Of a stretch of DNA of 64,000 bases, positions 45,087 through 53,646 are shown piece by piece. How positions within the stretch are numbered: position 1 is the stretch's first letter; every line of letters starts with the position of its first letter. The DNA lies in contig NZ_JARSBP010000003.1 in the NCBI RefSeq assembly GCF_029623955.1, forward strand, positions 992,001 through 1,056,000, read 5' to 3'. Source of the stretch: Mycobacterium sp. 236(2023). Its GTDB lineage: Bacteria; Actinomycetota; Actinomycetes; Mycobacteriales; Mycobacteriaceae. Under the pieces are notes generated by a model. That model was not told where the DNA came from. It worked only from the letters and a program-made list of their open reading frames with translations, and did not search any database. Both the position numbers and the translations under genes were made by a program.

Positions 45087-48000
45087 ATGACGCTTATGGG
45101 CACCGACCGCGACCTGCTGACGGACGTCGAATCGCTGGTCCGGCAGTGGCTCGACGACGCGGCGGGACAGCCGGTCGCGCCCGCCGCGCGCCGACTGGCT
45201 GACGTCCTGCGCGACCCGGCGGGACTCGACTTCACCGTCGGCTTCGTCGACCGCGTGATTCGTCCGCAGGACCACGGTGTCGCAGCCGCCAACCTTCGTG
45301 ACCTCGCCCGCCGCGCCCCGGGATTTCTGCCCTGGCATCTGCGCGTGCTGATCCGGCTCGGCGCGGTCATGTCGGTCGTCGCGCCCGGCATCGTCATCCC
45401 GATCGCCCGGTGGGCGCTGCGCGAGATGGTCGGCCACCTCCTGGTCGACGCCACCGACGCCCGACTCGGACGGTCGATCGCCCGCATCCGCGAACGCGGC
45501 GTGGGCCTCAACATCAACCTCCTCGGCGAGGCCGTGCTCGGCCGGCGCGAAGCGGCCCGGCGGCTCGAAGGCACCGAACGACTGCTCGCGCGTCCCGATG
45601 TCGACTACGTGTCGATCAAGGTGTCGGCGACCGTACCGCCGCATTCGCCGTGGGCGTTCGACGAAGCAGTCGACCACGTCGTGCAGAGTCTGCTGCCGCT
45701 GTTCACGCTCGCGGCCGAGGCACCGACGTCGAAGTTCATCAACCTCGACATGGAGGAGTACCGGGATCTGGAGATGACGACCGCGGTCTTCACCCGCCTC
45801 CTCGATCGCCCAGAACTGCTTGGCCTGGAAGCCGGAATCGTGCTGCAGGCCTACCTTCCCGACGCGCTGAGCGCGATGATGCGGCTGCAGGACTGGGCCC
45901 GCGCCCGCACGGAGCGCGGCGGCGCCGGCATCAAAGTCCGTCTGGTCAAAGGCGCCAACCTGCCGATGGAACACGTGGAGGCCACACTGCACGGCTGGCC
46001 GGTGGCCACGTGGCCGACCAAGCAGGACACCGACACCAACTACAAGCGGGTGCTGAACTACGCGTTCGAACCTGAGCGCACCGAGCACGTGCGGATCGGC
46101 GTTGCCGGCCACAACTTGTTCGACATCGCTTACGCCTGGACGCTGGCGGGTCGCCGTGGCGTCCGCGACCGCGTCGATTTCGAGATGCTGCTGGGCATGG
46201 CCGAGGCGCAGGCCGAGGCCGTACGCCGCACGGTGGGCGGACTGCTTCTCTACGTACCCGTGGTGCACCCCAAGGACTTCGACGTCGCGATCGCCTACCT
46301 GGTGCGCCGGCTCGAGGAGGGCGCCAGCCAGGAGAACTTCATGTCTGCCGTCTTCGAACTGCACAGCGATCACGCGCTGTATCACCGGGAGAAGGAACGG
46401 TTCGTCGCATCCCTCGACGCGGTGGATACGGCCACACCGCTGCCCAACCGTCGCCAGGACCGGCGCACCGATGATCCGAACGAATCGGTGCGGCAGGTGT
46501 TTTCGAACGTCCCCGACACCGATCCGTCCCTGCCGGGCAACCGGGAATGGGGCCGGGCGATCACCGAGCGCATCCCGGGGTCGACGGCCGGTCTCGCCCT
46601 GGTCGACGACCACACCATCACCGACGCCGGCGAGCTCGACTCGATCATCGCCCGCGGCGTGTCCGCGGCGTGGTCGGAATTGCCGGCCGCCGAGCGCGCC
46701 GCTGTCCTGCGCCGCGCGGCGGGAACGCTGGAGGCCGCCCGCGCGACGCTGCTCGAAGTGATGGCCGCCGAGACCGGCAAGACCTTGGATCAGGGTGACC
46801 CCGAGGTGTCCGAGGCGATCGACTTCGCGAATTACTATGCGAGCCTTGCCGAGAAGCTCGATGACGTCGACGGTGCGACGGCGGTGCCGGTCGATCTGAC
46901 CGTCGTCACCCTGCCGTGGAATTTCCCGGTCGCCATCCCCGCCGGCTCCACACTCGCCGCGCTGGCTGCCGGCAGCGCCGTCATCATCAAACCCGCCACC
47001 CAGGCCAGACGGTCCGGCTCGGTGATGGTGCAGGCGCTGTGGGACGCCGGAATCCCGCGTGACGCACTGCAACTCGTGCACGTCGACGAGAGCGATCTCG
47101 GCACCCGGCTGGTCTCCGATCCGCGTGTCGACCGGCTCATCCTCACCGGCGCCTTCGACACCGCGGCGTTGTTCCGCAGCTTCCGGCCCGACCTGCCGCT
47201 GCTCGCCGAGACCAGCGGCAAGAACGCCATCGTCATCACCCCGCACGCCGACATCGACCTCGCGGTCAAAGACCTCGTGTATTCGGCCTTCGGCCACGCC
47301 GGGCAGAAATGCTCCGCGGCGTCGCTGGGAATCCTGGTCGGTTCGGTGGCGCGATCCAAGCGTTTTCACGACCAGCTGGTCGACGCCGTCACGTCACTCA
47401 TCGTCGGCTACCCGTCCGATCCGACCGTCCAGATGGGGCCGATCATCGGACCCGCTGATGGGAAACTGTTGCGGGCCTTGACCACACTGGAACCGGGGGA
47501 GCGGTGGCTGGTCGAACCCCGCCAGCTCGACGACACCGGCCGGCTCTGGTCTCCCGGCGTCAAGACCGGTCTCGGTCGCGGTTCTGAATTCCACCTCACC
47601 GAGTACTTCGGACCCGTCCTCGGGCTCATCGAAGCCGGGGACCTCGACGAGGCGATCGCCATCCAGAACCAGGTCGACTACGGGCTCACGGCGGGACTGC
47701 ACACCCTCGACCGCGAAGAGATCGACCGCTGGATCGAGCGGGTCGAGGCCGGCAACGCGTACGTGAACCGGTCGACTGTCGGCGCGATCGTGCGGCGCCA
47801 GCCGTTCGGCGGATGGAAGAAGTCTTCGGTCGGTGCGGGCACCAAGGCCGGCGGCCCCAACTACCTGATCGGACTCAGCGACTGGCGCGCCGCACCCGCG
47901 GCCAAAGCGGGAACCCTGACCCCTGCGCTACGCAGATTCCGCGATGCCGCAGCAGTTCTCGGACTTGCATCGACGGATCTGGAGTTCCTCGACCGGGCGC

Positions 48001-48500
48001 TGGCATCCGACGCGTTGGCCTGGGAGCAGGAGTTCGGTGTCGCGCGCGATGTCACGGGGCTGGAAGCGGAGAAGAACGTCCTGCGCTACCGGCCGGTGCC
48101 CGTGACTGTGCGGGCTGAAGTCAGCGATGCCGCATCGCTGCTCCGGGTGGTCGGTGCCGGACTCCTCGCCGGCTCCGATGTCATGGTGTCGACGCTCGTA
48201 CCGTTGGAATCCGCAATCGTCGACCAACTGCGCTCGGTCGGCGTCACCTGCCGGGTGCAGGATGCGGACGCGTGGCGGAACGTGTTGCGGCGCAAAGCAC
48301 CCGGTCGCGTCCGGCTACTCGGCGGCTCTCGTGAGGCCTTCGCCTCCGACAGCGAGGGCAGGGCAGATATCGCGCTCTACGCACAGCCCGTCGTCGAGGC
48401 CGGGCGGATCGAACTGCTCACCTTTGTGCGCGAGCAGGCAATCTCTGTGACGGCGCACCGATTCGGCTCACCCACCAAACTCGTCGATGGGCTGTTCTAG
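45087..48500 (+). CDS. putA: Bifunctional proline dehydrogenase / P5C dehydrogenase PutA
   Basis: 1137 residues. The N-terminal half is a proline dehydrogenase barrel (VDYVSIKVSATVPP, KFINLDMEEYRDLEMT, GIKVRLVKGANLPMEH). The C-terminal half (from about 500) is glutamate-semialdehyde dehydrogenase with ETSGKNAIVITP and the catalytic Cys742 in GHAGQKCSAAS. It turns proline into glutamate in two steps. The last ~120 residues form a further C-terminal domain without a helix-turn-helix at the N-terminus, so it does not act as its own repressor. M. tuberculosis has the two activities on separate genes (rocA, putB). A three-codon ORF ATG-AGT-AAA-TGA (45079-45090) overlaps its ATG. Confidence 0.92.
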   Translation: MTLMGTDRDLLTDVESLVRQWLDDAAGQPVAPAARRLADVLRDPAGLDFTVGFVDRVIRPQDHGVAAANLRDLARRAPGFLPWHLRVLIRLGAVMSVVAPGIVIPIARWALREMVGHLLVDATDARLGRSIARIRERGVGLNINLLGEAVLGRREAARRLEGTERLLARPDVDYVSIKVSATVPPHSPWAFDEAVDHVVQSLLPLFTLAAEAPTSKFINLDMEEYRDLEMTTAVFTRLLDRPELLGLEAGIVLQAYLPDALSAMMRLQDWARARTERGGAGIKVRLVKGANLPMEHVEATLHGWPVATWPTKQDTDTNYKRVLNYAFEPERTEHVRIGVAGHNLFDIAYAWTLAGRRGVRDRVDFEMLLGMAEAQAEAVRRTVGGLLLYVPVVHPKDFDVAIAYLVRRLEEGASQENFMSAVFELHSDHALYHREKERFVASLDAVDTATPLPNRRQDRRTDDPNESVRQVFSNVPDTDPSLPGNREWGRAITERIPGSTAGLALVDDHTITDAGELDSIIARGVSAAWSELPAAERAAVLRRAAGTLEAARATLLEVMAAETGKTLDQGDPEVSEAIDFANYYASLAEKLDDVDGATAVPVDLTVVTLPWNFPVAIPAGSTLAALAAGSAVIIKPATQARRSGSVMVQALWDAGIPRDALQLVHVDESDLGTRLVSDPRVDRLILTGAFDTAALFRSFRPDLPLLAETSGKNAIVITPHADIDLAVKDLVYSAFGHAGQKCSAASLGILVGSVARSKRFHDQLVDAVTSLIVGYPSDPTVQMGPIIGPADGKLLRALTTLEPGERWLVEPRQLDDTGRLWSPGVKTGLGRGSEFHLTEYFGPVLGLIEAGDLDEAIAIQNQVDYGLTAGLHTLDREEIDRWIERVEAGNAYVNRSTVGAIVRRQPFGGWKKSSVGAGTKAGGPNYLIGLSDWRAAPAAKAGTLTPALRRFRDAAAVLGLASTDLEFLDRALASDALAWEQEFGVARDVTGLEAEKNVLRYRPVPVTVRAEVSDAASLLRVVGAGLLAGSDVMVSTLVPLESAIVDQLRSVGVTCRVQDADAWRNVLRRKAPGRVRLLGGSREAFASDSEGRADIALYAQPVVEAGRIELLTFVREQAISVTAHRFGSPTKLVDGLF

Positions 48501-48502
48501 CG

Positions 48503-50164
48503 CTACTCGCGGCTGCGTTTCGAGAACCGGCCGTCGGTGACCTCGTCCCATTTCTCGTAGACCTGATCGACCTGTGGATTGCCCCGCCCCCTGATCCACT
48601 CGCAGGTGGACACGTACGTCGACGGGTTGGTGACGATGATCGTGTGCAGCTCCGGCCGTTCCTGTGCCAGCCTCTCCAACTCGTCGGGTGATGTCGACGG
48701 ATCCGCGGCCCGCAGGGCGTCCAGCGGGTCTGGCAAGGCGCCGCGCGGCGCGTCGTGCGCGGCCAGGTCACTGTCGTCGTCGGCGCGAGAACCCGTGTTG
48801 AGCAACAGGTTCAGCAGGATGGCGGTGATGGCGCCCGCCGAGATGCCGGAATGGAAGATGGTCTGGAACCAGTCGGGGAACTGCGTGTACAGATCGAGCA
48901 CGACGTTCACCGGGGTGTCGCCCAGCGTGCGGTCGGTGTGGTACAGCTTGGCCTCGGAGAGCATCGCGACGCCGACCGAGATCGCCACCACCAGGATGTT
49001 GGTGTTGGTGAACTTCACCTTCGTCAGCGTGCGCACACCGCTGGCCGCGACCATGCCGAACAGTGCGACGCCCGCACCGCCGAGCACCGGCAATGGGATG
49101 CCCTCGACGATGGCGGCCATTTTCGGCAGCAATCCGAGCAGTACCAGGATGATGCCCGCGACGGTCGCGACGTGGCGGGAGCGCACCCCCGTGATCGCGA
49201 CGAGGCCGACGTTCTGCGCGAACGCCGTGTACGGGAACGTGTTGAACACGCCGCCGATGACAGTGCCGAGCCCGTCGGCGCGCAGACCGTCGGCCAGCTT
49301 CTGCGGGGTGATCTTCTCCTCGACGATCTCGCCGACGGCCACGATGTCGCCTGTCGTCTCCGTCATGATGACGATCGCCACGATGATCAGCGCGATGATG
49401 GAGCTGATCTCGAACGCGGGCAGCCCGAACTGGAACGGTGTGACGAAGCCGATCCAGCCGTAGTCGCCCATGTGACTCCAGTCGGCCATGCCCAGCGGAA
49501 CGGCGACCGCCGTTCCGATGATGAGCCCCAACAGGATCGACACTCGCCGCAGCGCCTCGGGCGCGAAGCGTTCGATGGCGACGATGACGGCGAGCGTGAA
49601 GAAGCCCATGCCGATCGCCGCCGGGGAGCCGAAGTCGGCCCCCGCGGCGGTGCCGCCGCCGAACCATCCGGCCGCCACCCGCATCAGCGACACCCCGATG
49701 ACCAAGATGATCGTGCCGGTCACCAGCGGCGGGAAGAAACGGATCAGCTTCCCGAACACCGGCGCCAACAGCATCATGAACAGACCGCAGGCGATCACCG
49801 AGCCGTAGATCGTCGTGATGCCGTGGTTGACGCCGATCGTGATCATCGGGCCGACCGCGGCGAACGTCACGCCCTGCATCAACGGCAGCCGAACCCCGAA
49901 ACGCCAGAACCCGACGGCCTGGATGATCGTCGCGATGCCGGCGACGAACAGGTCGGCCATGATGAGGTGGACGATGTCGGTCTGCTCGAGCTGACCCGCG
50001 CCGACCATCGCGCCGCCGACGATCAACGGCACCGCGACGGCGCCCGCATACATCGCGAGCACGTGCTGGATGCCAAGGGGAAGCAGCCGTTTCAGCGGCG
50101 GGATCTCGTCGACGGGTCGCGCGGTCGTTCTACCCTCGGTGAGGATCTTGGTGATTGTGGCCAT
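48503..50164 (-). CDS. NCS2 uracil/xanthine permease with C-terminal repeat domain
   Basis: 553 residues. The first ~460 are a nucleobase:cation symporter-2 of the uracil/xanthine type: HVLAMYAGAVAVPLIVGGA, QAVGFWRFGVRLPLMQGVTF, MTETTGDIVAVGEIVE and NTFPYTAFAQNVGLV (the substrate-binding and ion-coupling segments). The last ~75 residues are soluble and include AADPSTSPDELERLAQERPE and NPSTYVSTCEWI, a pattern like actinobacterial variant leucine-rich (LRV-type) repeats. This tail is not part of a normal permease. Stop lies two bases from the putA stop. Confidence 0.85.
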   Translation of the reverse strand: MATITKILTEGRTTARPVDEIPPLKRLLPLGIQHVLAMYAGAVAVPLIVGGAMVGAGQLEQTDIVHLIMADLFVAGIATIIQAVGFWRFGVRLPLMQGVTFAAVGPMITIGVNHGITTIYGSVIACGLFMMLLAPVFGKLIRFFPPLVTGTIILVIGVSLMRVAAGWFGGGTAAGADFGSPAAIGMGFFTLAVIVAIERFAPEALRRVSILLGLIIGTAVAVPLGMADWSHMGDYGWIGFVTPFQFGLPAFEISSIIALIIVAIVIMTETTGDIVAVGEIVEEKITPQKLADGLRADGLGTVIGGVFNTFPYTAFAQNVGLVAITGVRSRHVATVAGIILVLLGLLPKMAAIVEGIPLPVLGGAGVALFGMVAASGVRTLTKVKFTNTNILVVAISVGVAMLSEAKLYHTDRTLGDTPVNVVLDLYTQFPDWFQTIFHSGISAGAITAILLNLLLNTGSRADDDSDLAAHDAPRGALPDPLDALRAADPSTSPDELERLAQERPELHTIIVTNPSTYVSTCEWIRGRGNPQVDQVYEKWDEVTDGRFSKRSRE

Positions 50165-50183
50165 CAGCTCCCGCCTCTGTGCG

Positions 50184-50216
50184 GCCCGGGCGGGTTGCGC
50201 CCGGGCTGGTCGACCA
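50184..50216. promoter_or_regulatory. Hairpin and TGGTCGACCA palindrome before the permease gene
   Basis: GCCCGGGC (50184-50191) pairs with GCCCGGGC (50199-50206) around 7 bases, and is followed by the perfect palindrome TGGTCGACCA (50207-50216). They lie 20-52 bases before the permease ATG on the minus strand, in its likely leader or promoter. Candidate operator or attenuator-like structure; no purine-riboswitch pattern is evident. Confidence 0.4.
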
Positions 50217-50266
50217 ATCCTCGAAGGCGCCAGTTTCGGGCGCTTTCCGGCGCTGTGTCCCCTGCG

Positions 50267-50767
50267 TTACACCGGATAGGCGGCGACGGGCATCACCACG
50301 CTGCCTTTGCAGACACCCTCCAGGATCTCGGTGCGCCAAGTCCCGTACATGGAGCCGTCGAGGGTGGGCGCGTAGAAGACCAGCGACCGGGCGGCGGCGT
50401 ATTCGCGGGGTACGTCATCGCCCCGGTAGCACTCCCACTGCCAGTTGTAGTTGAAGATCCACTGCCTGCCGTCCCACGTGTAGCGCGTCGGCTGGGGGAT
50501 CGTCGGGTTGGTGGGCACAGGCCCGTCGGATGCGGTGGCCACGCACTGCCCGGCGCACGACGTACTGAAGGTGTACTGGGCGCTGAAGTCCGGTTCCCGT
50601 TGCTGGGTGGCGACGCTGGTGCCGAGCTTCTGGGACGCGAACGTCACCACCGTATAACGGCCGCTCCAGTCCGCCGGCGCCGCCGTGGCTGTCGCCTGAC
50701 CGCAAACACACGCGGCCGCAACGAGAGTCGCGGAGGCAAGTGCGTTGCGGGCCCGTCGGGCAGACAT
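50267..50767 (-). CDS. Secreted protein of unknown function
   Basis: 166 residues with a signal peptide (NALASATLVAAACVCGQATATAA). The mature part has a pattern common to small mycobacterial secreted proteins: DWSGRYTVVTFASQKLGTS, four cysteines (SCAGQC, WECYRG, EGVCKG), and QPTRYTWDGRQWIFNYNWQW. Probably a disulfide-stabilised beta fold. Not recognised further. No gene is seen in the 179 bases between it and the TetR gene. Confidence 0.65.
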   Translation of the reverse strand: MSARRARNALASATLVAAACVCGQATATAAPADWSGRYTVVTFASQKLGTSVATQQREPDFSAQYTFSTSCAGQCVATASDGPVPTNPTIPQPTRYTWDGRQWIFNYNWQWECYRGDDVPREYAAARSLVFYAPTLDGSMYGTWRTEILEGVCKGSVVMPVAAYPV

Positions 50768-50946
50768 GGTTCCTCGCTCGGTTTCAAGGGTGGCAAGAGC
50801 AACGTAATTGCCCTATCCGTCAAGGTGCCTGACCGACACATCATTTTTGGGCAGCGTTCGGGAACAGTTGGATCACGGCTTGGTATCGGACCGTGTTTCA
50901 GGGGTTGACGCCGAAAAATGTTCGTGCGGAACGGACCTCGAAGGCA

Positions 50947-51528
50947 CTAAGTCTTCGCAGCCGTCAGGACCAGGCCGACGGCAGCCTCGATCACCGCGTC
51001 GTCGGGCAGTGTGCCGAACATCAGGGTCGGGCAGGCGACCACACCGGTGAGCATGGACACCGCCGCCTCGAGCTCGGCGCCGTCGAGCACCTCGGAGAGC
51101 ATCTGCCGCAACGGACGTTGGCCGTCGGCGTTGATCCGGTCGCGGACTCGCGCCATCTCGTCGACGGACGCCCACTGGGCCATGACCGACAGGATGTGAT
51201 CGAGTCGCAGGTCGAGGACCGCCTGCCGGAACACGCGCAGTTCACCGGCCAGATCGGCGCGGAGGTCCCCGGTGCGGTCCAGGTGGGGCATCTCGCCGAG
51301 TGCGTCGAGCGCCAACATGATCAGGTCGAGGCGCGCCGGCCAGTGTGTGTACAGGGTCGTCTTCGAGTAGCCGGCGATCTCGGCGACGTGCGCATGCGAC
51401 AAGGCTTCGCAGCCTTCGTCGATGAGCACTGAGAGAGCGGCGCGGCTGATATCGGCCCGAGTGCGCGCGACGCGGGCATCTTGGGTCTGGCTTTCTGACG
51501 ACGCGCCGTCGGCCGGTGTCACCGTCAC
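50947..51528 (-). CDS. TetR-family regulator, divergent from the MAA operon
   Basis: 193 residues. The N-terminal helix-turn-helix is HVAEIAGYSKTTLYTHWPARLDLI (residues ~46-69), and the C-terminal helical ligand domain follows. Start GTG 51528 or GTG 51522. It is the only regulator next to the operon at 51726 and there is a TetR-like dyad between them, so it probably represses that operon and itself. Inducer unknown. Confidence 0.82.
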   Translation of the reverse strand: MTVTPADGASSESQTQDARVARTRADISRAALSVLIDEGCEALSHAHVAEIAGYSKTTLYTHWPARLDLIMLALDALGEMPHLDRTGDLRADLAGELRVFRQAVLDLRLDHILSVMAQWASVDEMARVRDRINADGQRPLRQMLSEVLDGAELEAAVSMLTGVVACPTLMFGTLPDDAVIEAAVGLVLTAAKT

Positions 51529-51566
51529 CTCCCTGCCGCGTCGCGCTACCAGTCCGCAAAAGTTAC

Positions 51567-51589
51567 CTAATGGACATTTTGTTCATTAG
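51567..51589. promoter_or_regulatory. TetR-type operator CTAATG-N11-CATTAG
   Basis: 23-base near-perfect dyad; inner positions ACA/TGT are also symmetric. It lies 39 bases from the TetR start and 137 bases before the HAD gene. Confidence 0.55.
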
Positions 51590-51606
51590 TGGTAGACAAA
51601 GTCAGG

Positions 51607-51644
51607 AATGAACGTTTGGATCAGTACTGTACCGCTGGTTCATT
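51607..51644. promoter_or_regulatory. Second dyad with the same half-site
   Basis: AATGAAC (51607-51613) and GTTCATT (51638-51644) are exact inverted repeats 24 bases apart. They share the GTTCATT half-site of the operator at 51567. TACTGT (51625-51630) between them could be a -10 for the operon. Confidence 0.4.
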
Positions 51645-51725
51645 GATCGCAAGAGGCATTCCTCGCCATCGAGCTCGCAGCGTGGATTCCAGACCCGGGG
51701 TCGCGCACCTACCGGAAGGTTTCCC

Positions 51726-52391
51726 ATGCCCGCACTTCTGTTCGGCTCCATCAGCACCCTCGCCGACACCTCCGAATTGCAGCGCCGCGCCTTCAACGAG
51801 GCGTTCGAGGCACACGGACTCGACTGGAACTGGTCACGAGACGACTACGTGGCCATGCTCGGCAGCAACGGAGGCAAGGACCGCGTCGCCGCGTTCGCCC
51901 GCGACCGCGGCCAAGAGGTCGACGCCGAGTCCGTCCACGCGACCAAATCGTCGATCTTCCAAGAACTTCTGTCCTCGTCCGCGGTGTCCGCACGCCCGGG
52001 CGTCGTGGAGACGATCCAGCGCGCCAAGCAGGACGGACTGCAGGTGGGCTTCGTGACGACGACATCAGCGGACAACATTCGCGCGCTGCTGACGGCGCTC
52101 GCCCCGCAGATCAGCGAAGAGTCATTCGACATCGTCATCGACGGCTCCGCCGTCAGCGCAGGCAAACCCGATCCCGAGGTCTATCGCCACGCGCTCGCGC
52201 AGCTCGGAGTGGACGCCTCTGACGCCGTCGCCGTCGAGGACAACGTCGGCGGTGTTCGCGCCGCCAAGGACGCCGGGGTCGCCTGCATCGCCTTCCCGAA
52301 CCAGAACACCGCCGATGCCGACTTCAGCGCGGCGGAGACGACCGTGGATGCCCTCGACGCCGATGAAGCCGTCGCCCTGATCCGGCCCTGA
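51726..52391 (+). CDS. HAD-fold protein lacking the catalytic aspartates (MAA operon)
   Basis: 221 residues with CbbY/phosphoglucomutase-like HAD layout: cap domain SELQRRAFNEAFEAHGLDWNW, motif II Thr in GFVTTTSADN, motif III Lys in SAGKPDPEVYRHAL, motif IV acids in VAVEDNVGGVRAAKDAG. Motif I, normally FDxDGT with the nucleophile and acid/base Asp, reads ALLFGSISTLADT, so both catalytic aspartates are gone. It should bind but not dephosphorylate a sugar phosphate by the normal route. First gene of the operon, GGAAGG before the ATG, 31 bases before the cyclase gene. Role might be scaffolding, regulation or substrate delivery. Confidence 0.8.
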   Translation: MPALLFGSISTLADTSELQRRAFNEAFEAHGLDWNWSRDDYVAMLGSNGGKDRVAAFARDRGQEVDAESVHATKSSIFQELLSSSAVSARPGVVETIQRAKQDGLQVGFVTTTSADNIRALLTALAPQISEESFDIVIDGSAVSAGKPDPEVYRHALAQLGVDASDAVAVEDNVGGVRAAKDAGVACIAFPNQNTADADFSAAETTVDALDADEAVALIRP

Positions 52392-52422
52392 CCACCGCCG
52401 AAACACTCTCCAGGAGAACGAG

Positions 52423-53646
52423 ATGAGCACCATGAGCGCCCGAGTGAACGTGTCGGACAGCGCGTTTCATGTCGTGGGCTACGAGAAGATCGAGTACGAC
52501 CTGCACTACGTGAACGGCATCTTCGACGCCGATCAACCCGCACTTGCCGAGTGCTACCTGCCCTACGGCCGCGTGTTGATGGTCATCGACGAGTCGGTCT
52601 ACGCGATCTATCAGGAGAAGATCGACGCCTACTTCCGGCATCACGGGATCGCACTCACGGTGATCCCGATCCAGATCAGAGAGACCGCGAAATCGCTGGA
52701 GACCTTCGAGCAGATCGTCGGCGAGTTCGATGCCTACGGGCTGGTGCGCACCGAGCCCGTCCTGGTCGTCGGCGGCGGGCTGACCACCGACGTGGCCGGT
52801 TTCGCGTGCGCCAGCTATCGGCGTAACACGCCCTACATCCGGATCCCCACCACGCTCATCGGCCTCATCGACGCCAGCGTTTCCATCAAGGTGGCCGTCA
52901 ACCACGGCAAGCACAAGAATCGCCTCGGCGCCTACCACGCGTCGCAGAAGGTCTTTCTCGACTTCTCCTTCCTGCGAACGCTTCCCGAGGACCAGGTCCG
53001 CAACGGCATGGCCGAGCTGATCAAGATCGCAGTGGTGGGCAACCGCGAGATCTTCGATCTCCTGGAGGCGTACGGGCCGGACCTGCTCCGTACGCGATTC
53101 GGCTACCTCGACGGCACTGAACAGTTGCGCCGCGCCGGTGACCGTCTGACCTTCCAGGCCATCGCCACCATGCTCGACCTCGAGGCGCCCAACCTGCACG
53201 AGATCGACCTCGACCGGGTGATCGCCTTCGGGCACACCTGGAGTCCGACCCTCGAACTGACTCCGGACCGGCCGTTCTTCCACGGCCATGCGATCAACAT
53301 CGACATGGCACTGTCGACGACGCTGGCCGAACTGCGAGGCCACATTTCGACCGCGGACCGTGACCGGGTGCTCGGAGTCATGAGTGCGCTGGGGCTCGCA
53401 CTCGACAGTGACTACATGACACCCGATCTGCTGACTGCTGCGACCGAGTCGATCCTCAAGACGCGCGACGGACTGTTGCGAGCCGCGGTGCCGGACCCGA
53501 TCGGAACGTGCCGATTCCTCAACGACGTCACGGCAGACGAATTGGCCGAGACGCTGACCCTGCACAAAAAGCTGTGCCTGGAATTCGACCGCTCCGGCGC
53601 GGGAGTGGACATGTTCGCCCCGGTCGACTCGGAGGACGACCGGTGA
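52423..53646 (+). CDS. mysA: Sedoheptulose-7-phosphate cyclase, desmethyl-4-deoxygadusol synthase type
   Basis: 407 residues of the dehydroquinate-synthase superfamily. It cyclises sedoheptulose 7-phosphate to desmethyl-4-deoxygadusol. NAD-binding VVGGGLTTDVAGFACASYRR, the SVSIKVAVNHGKHKNRLGAYH loop, metal-binding NGMAELIKIA, and ELDLDRV-like NLHEIDLDRVIAFGHTWSPTLE match cyanobacterial DDGS as I recall it more closely than EEVS. The next gene being an O-methyltransferase also supports DDGS. AGGAGAACGAG precedes the ATG. Stop overlaps the next start (GTGA). Confidence 0.85.
   Translation: MSTMSARVNVSDSAFHVVGYEKIEYDLHYVNGIFDADQPALAECYLPYGRVLMVIDESVYAIYQEKIDAYFRHHGIALTVIPIQIRETAKSLETFEQIVGEFDAYGLVRTEPVLVVGGGLTTDVAGFACASYRRNTPYIRIPTTLIGLIDASVSIKVAVNHGKHKNRLGAYHASQKVFLDFSFLRTLPEDQVRNGMAELIKIAVVGNREIFDLLEAYGPDLLRTRFGYLDGTEQLRRAGDRLTFQAIATMLDLEAPNLHEIDLDRVIAFGHTWSPTLELTPDRPFFHGHAINIDMALSTTLAELRGHISTADRDRVLGVMSALGLALDSDYMTPDLLTAATESILKTRDGLLRAAVPDPIGTCRFLNDVTADELAETLTLHKKLCLEFDRSGAGVDMFAPVDSEDDR

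Noticed and set aside
45057-47369. Long minus-strand open frame (770 codons) opposite putA
   Set aside because: Arg/Gly/Asp/Val-rich low-information translation caused by high GC; the plus strand encodes an intact PutA with all motifs.
50165-50266. Possible purine riboswitch before the nucleobase permease
   Set aside because: Only a GC hairpin and a 10-base palindrome are seen; no three-way-junction pattern or conserved loop bases.
48755-50908. 717-codon plus-strand open frame opposite the NCS2 permease
   Set aside because: Charged His/Asp/Arg repetitive translation without domains; permease on the other strand has clear motifs and membrane helices.
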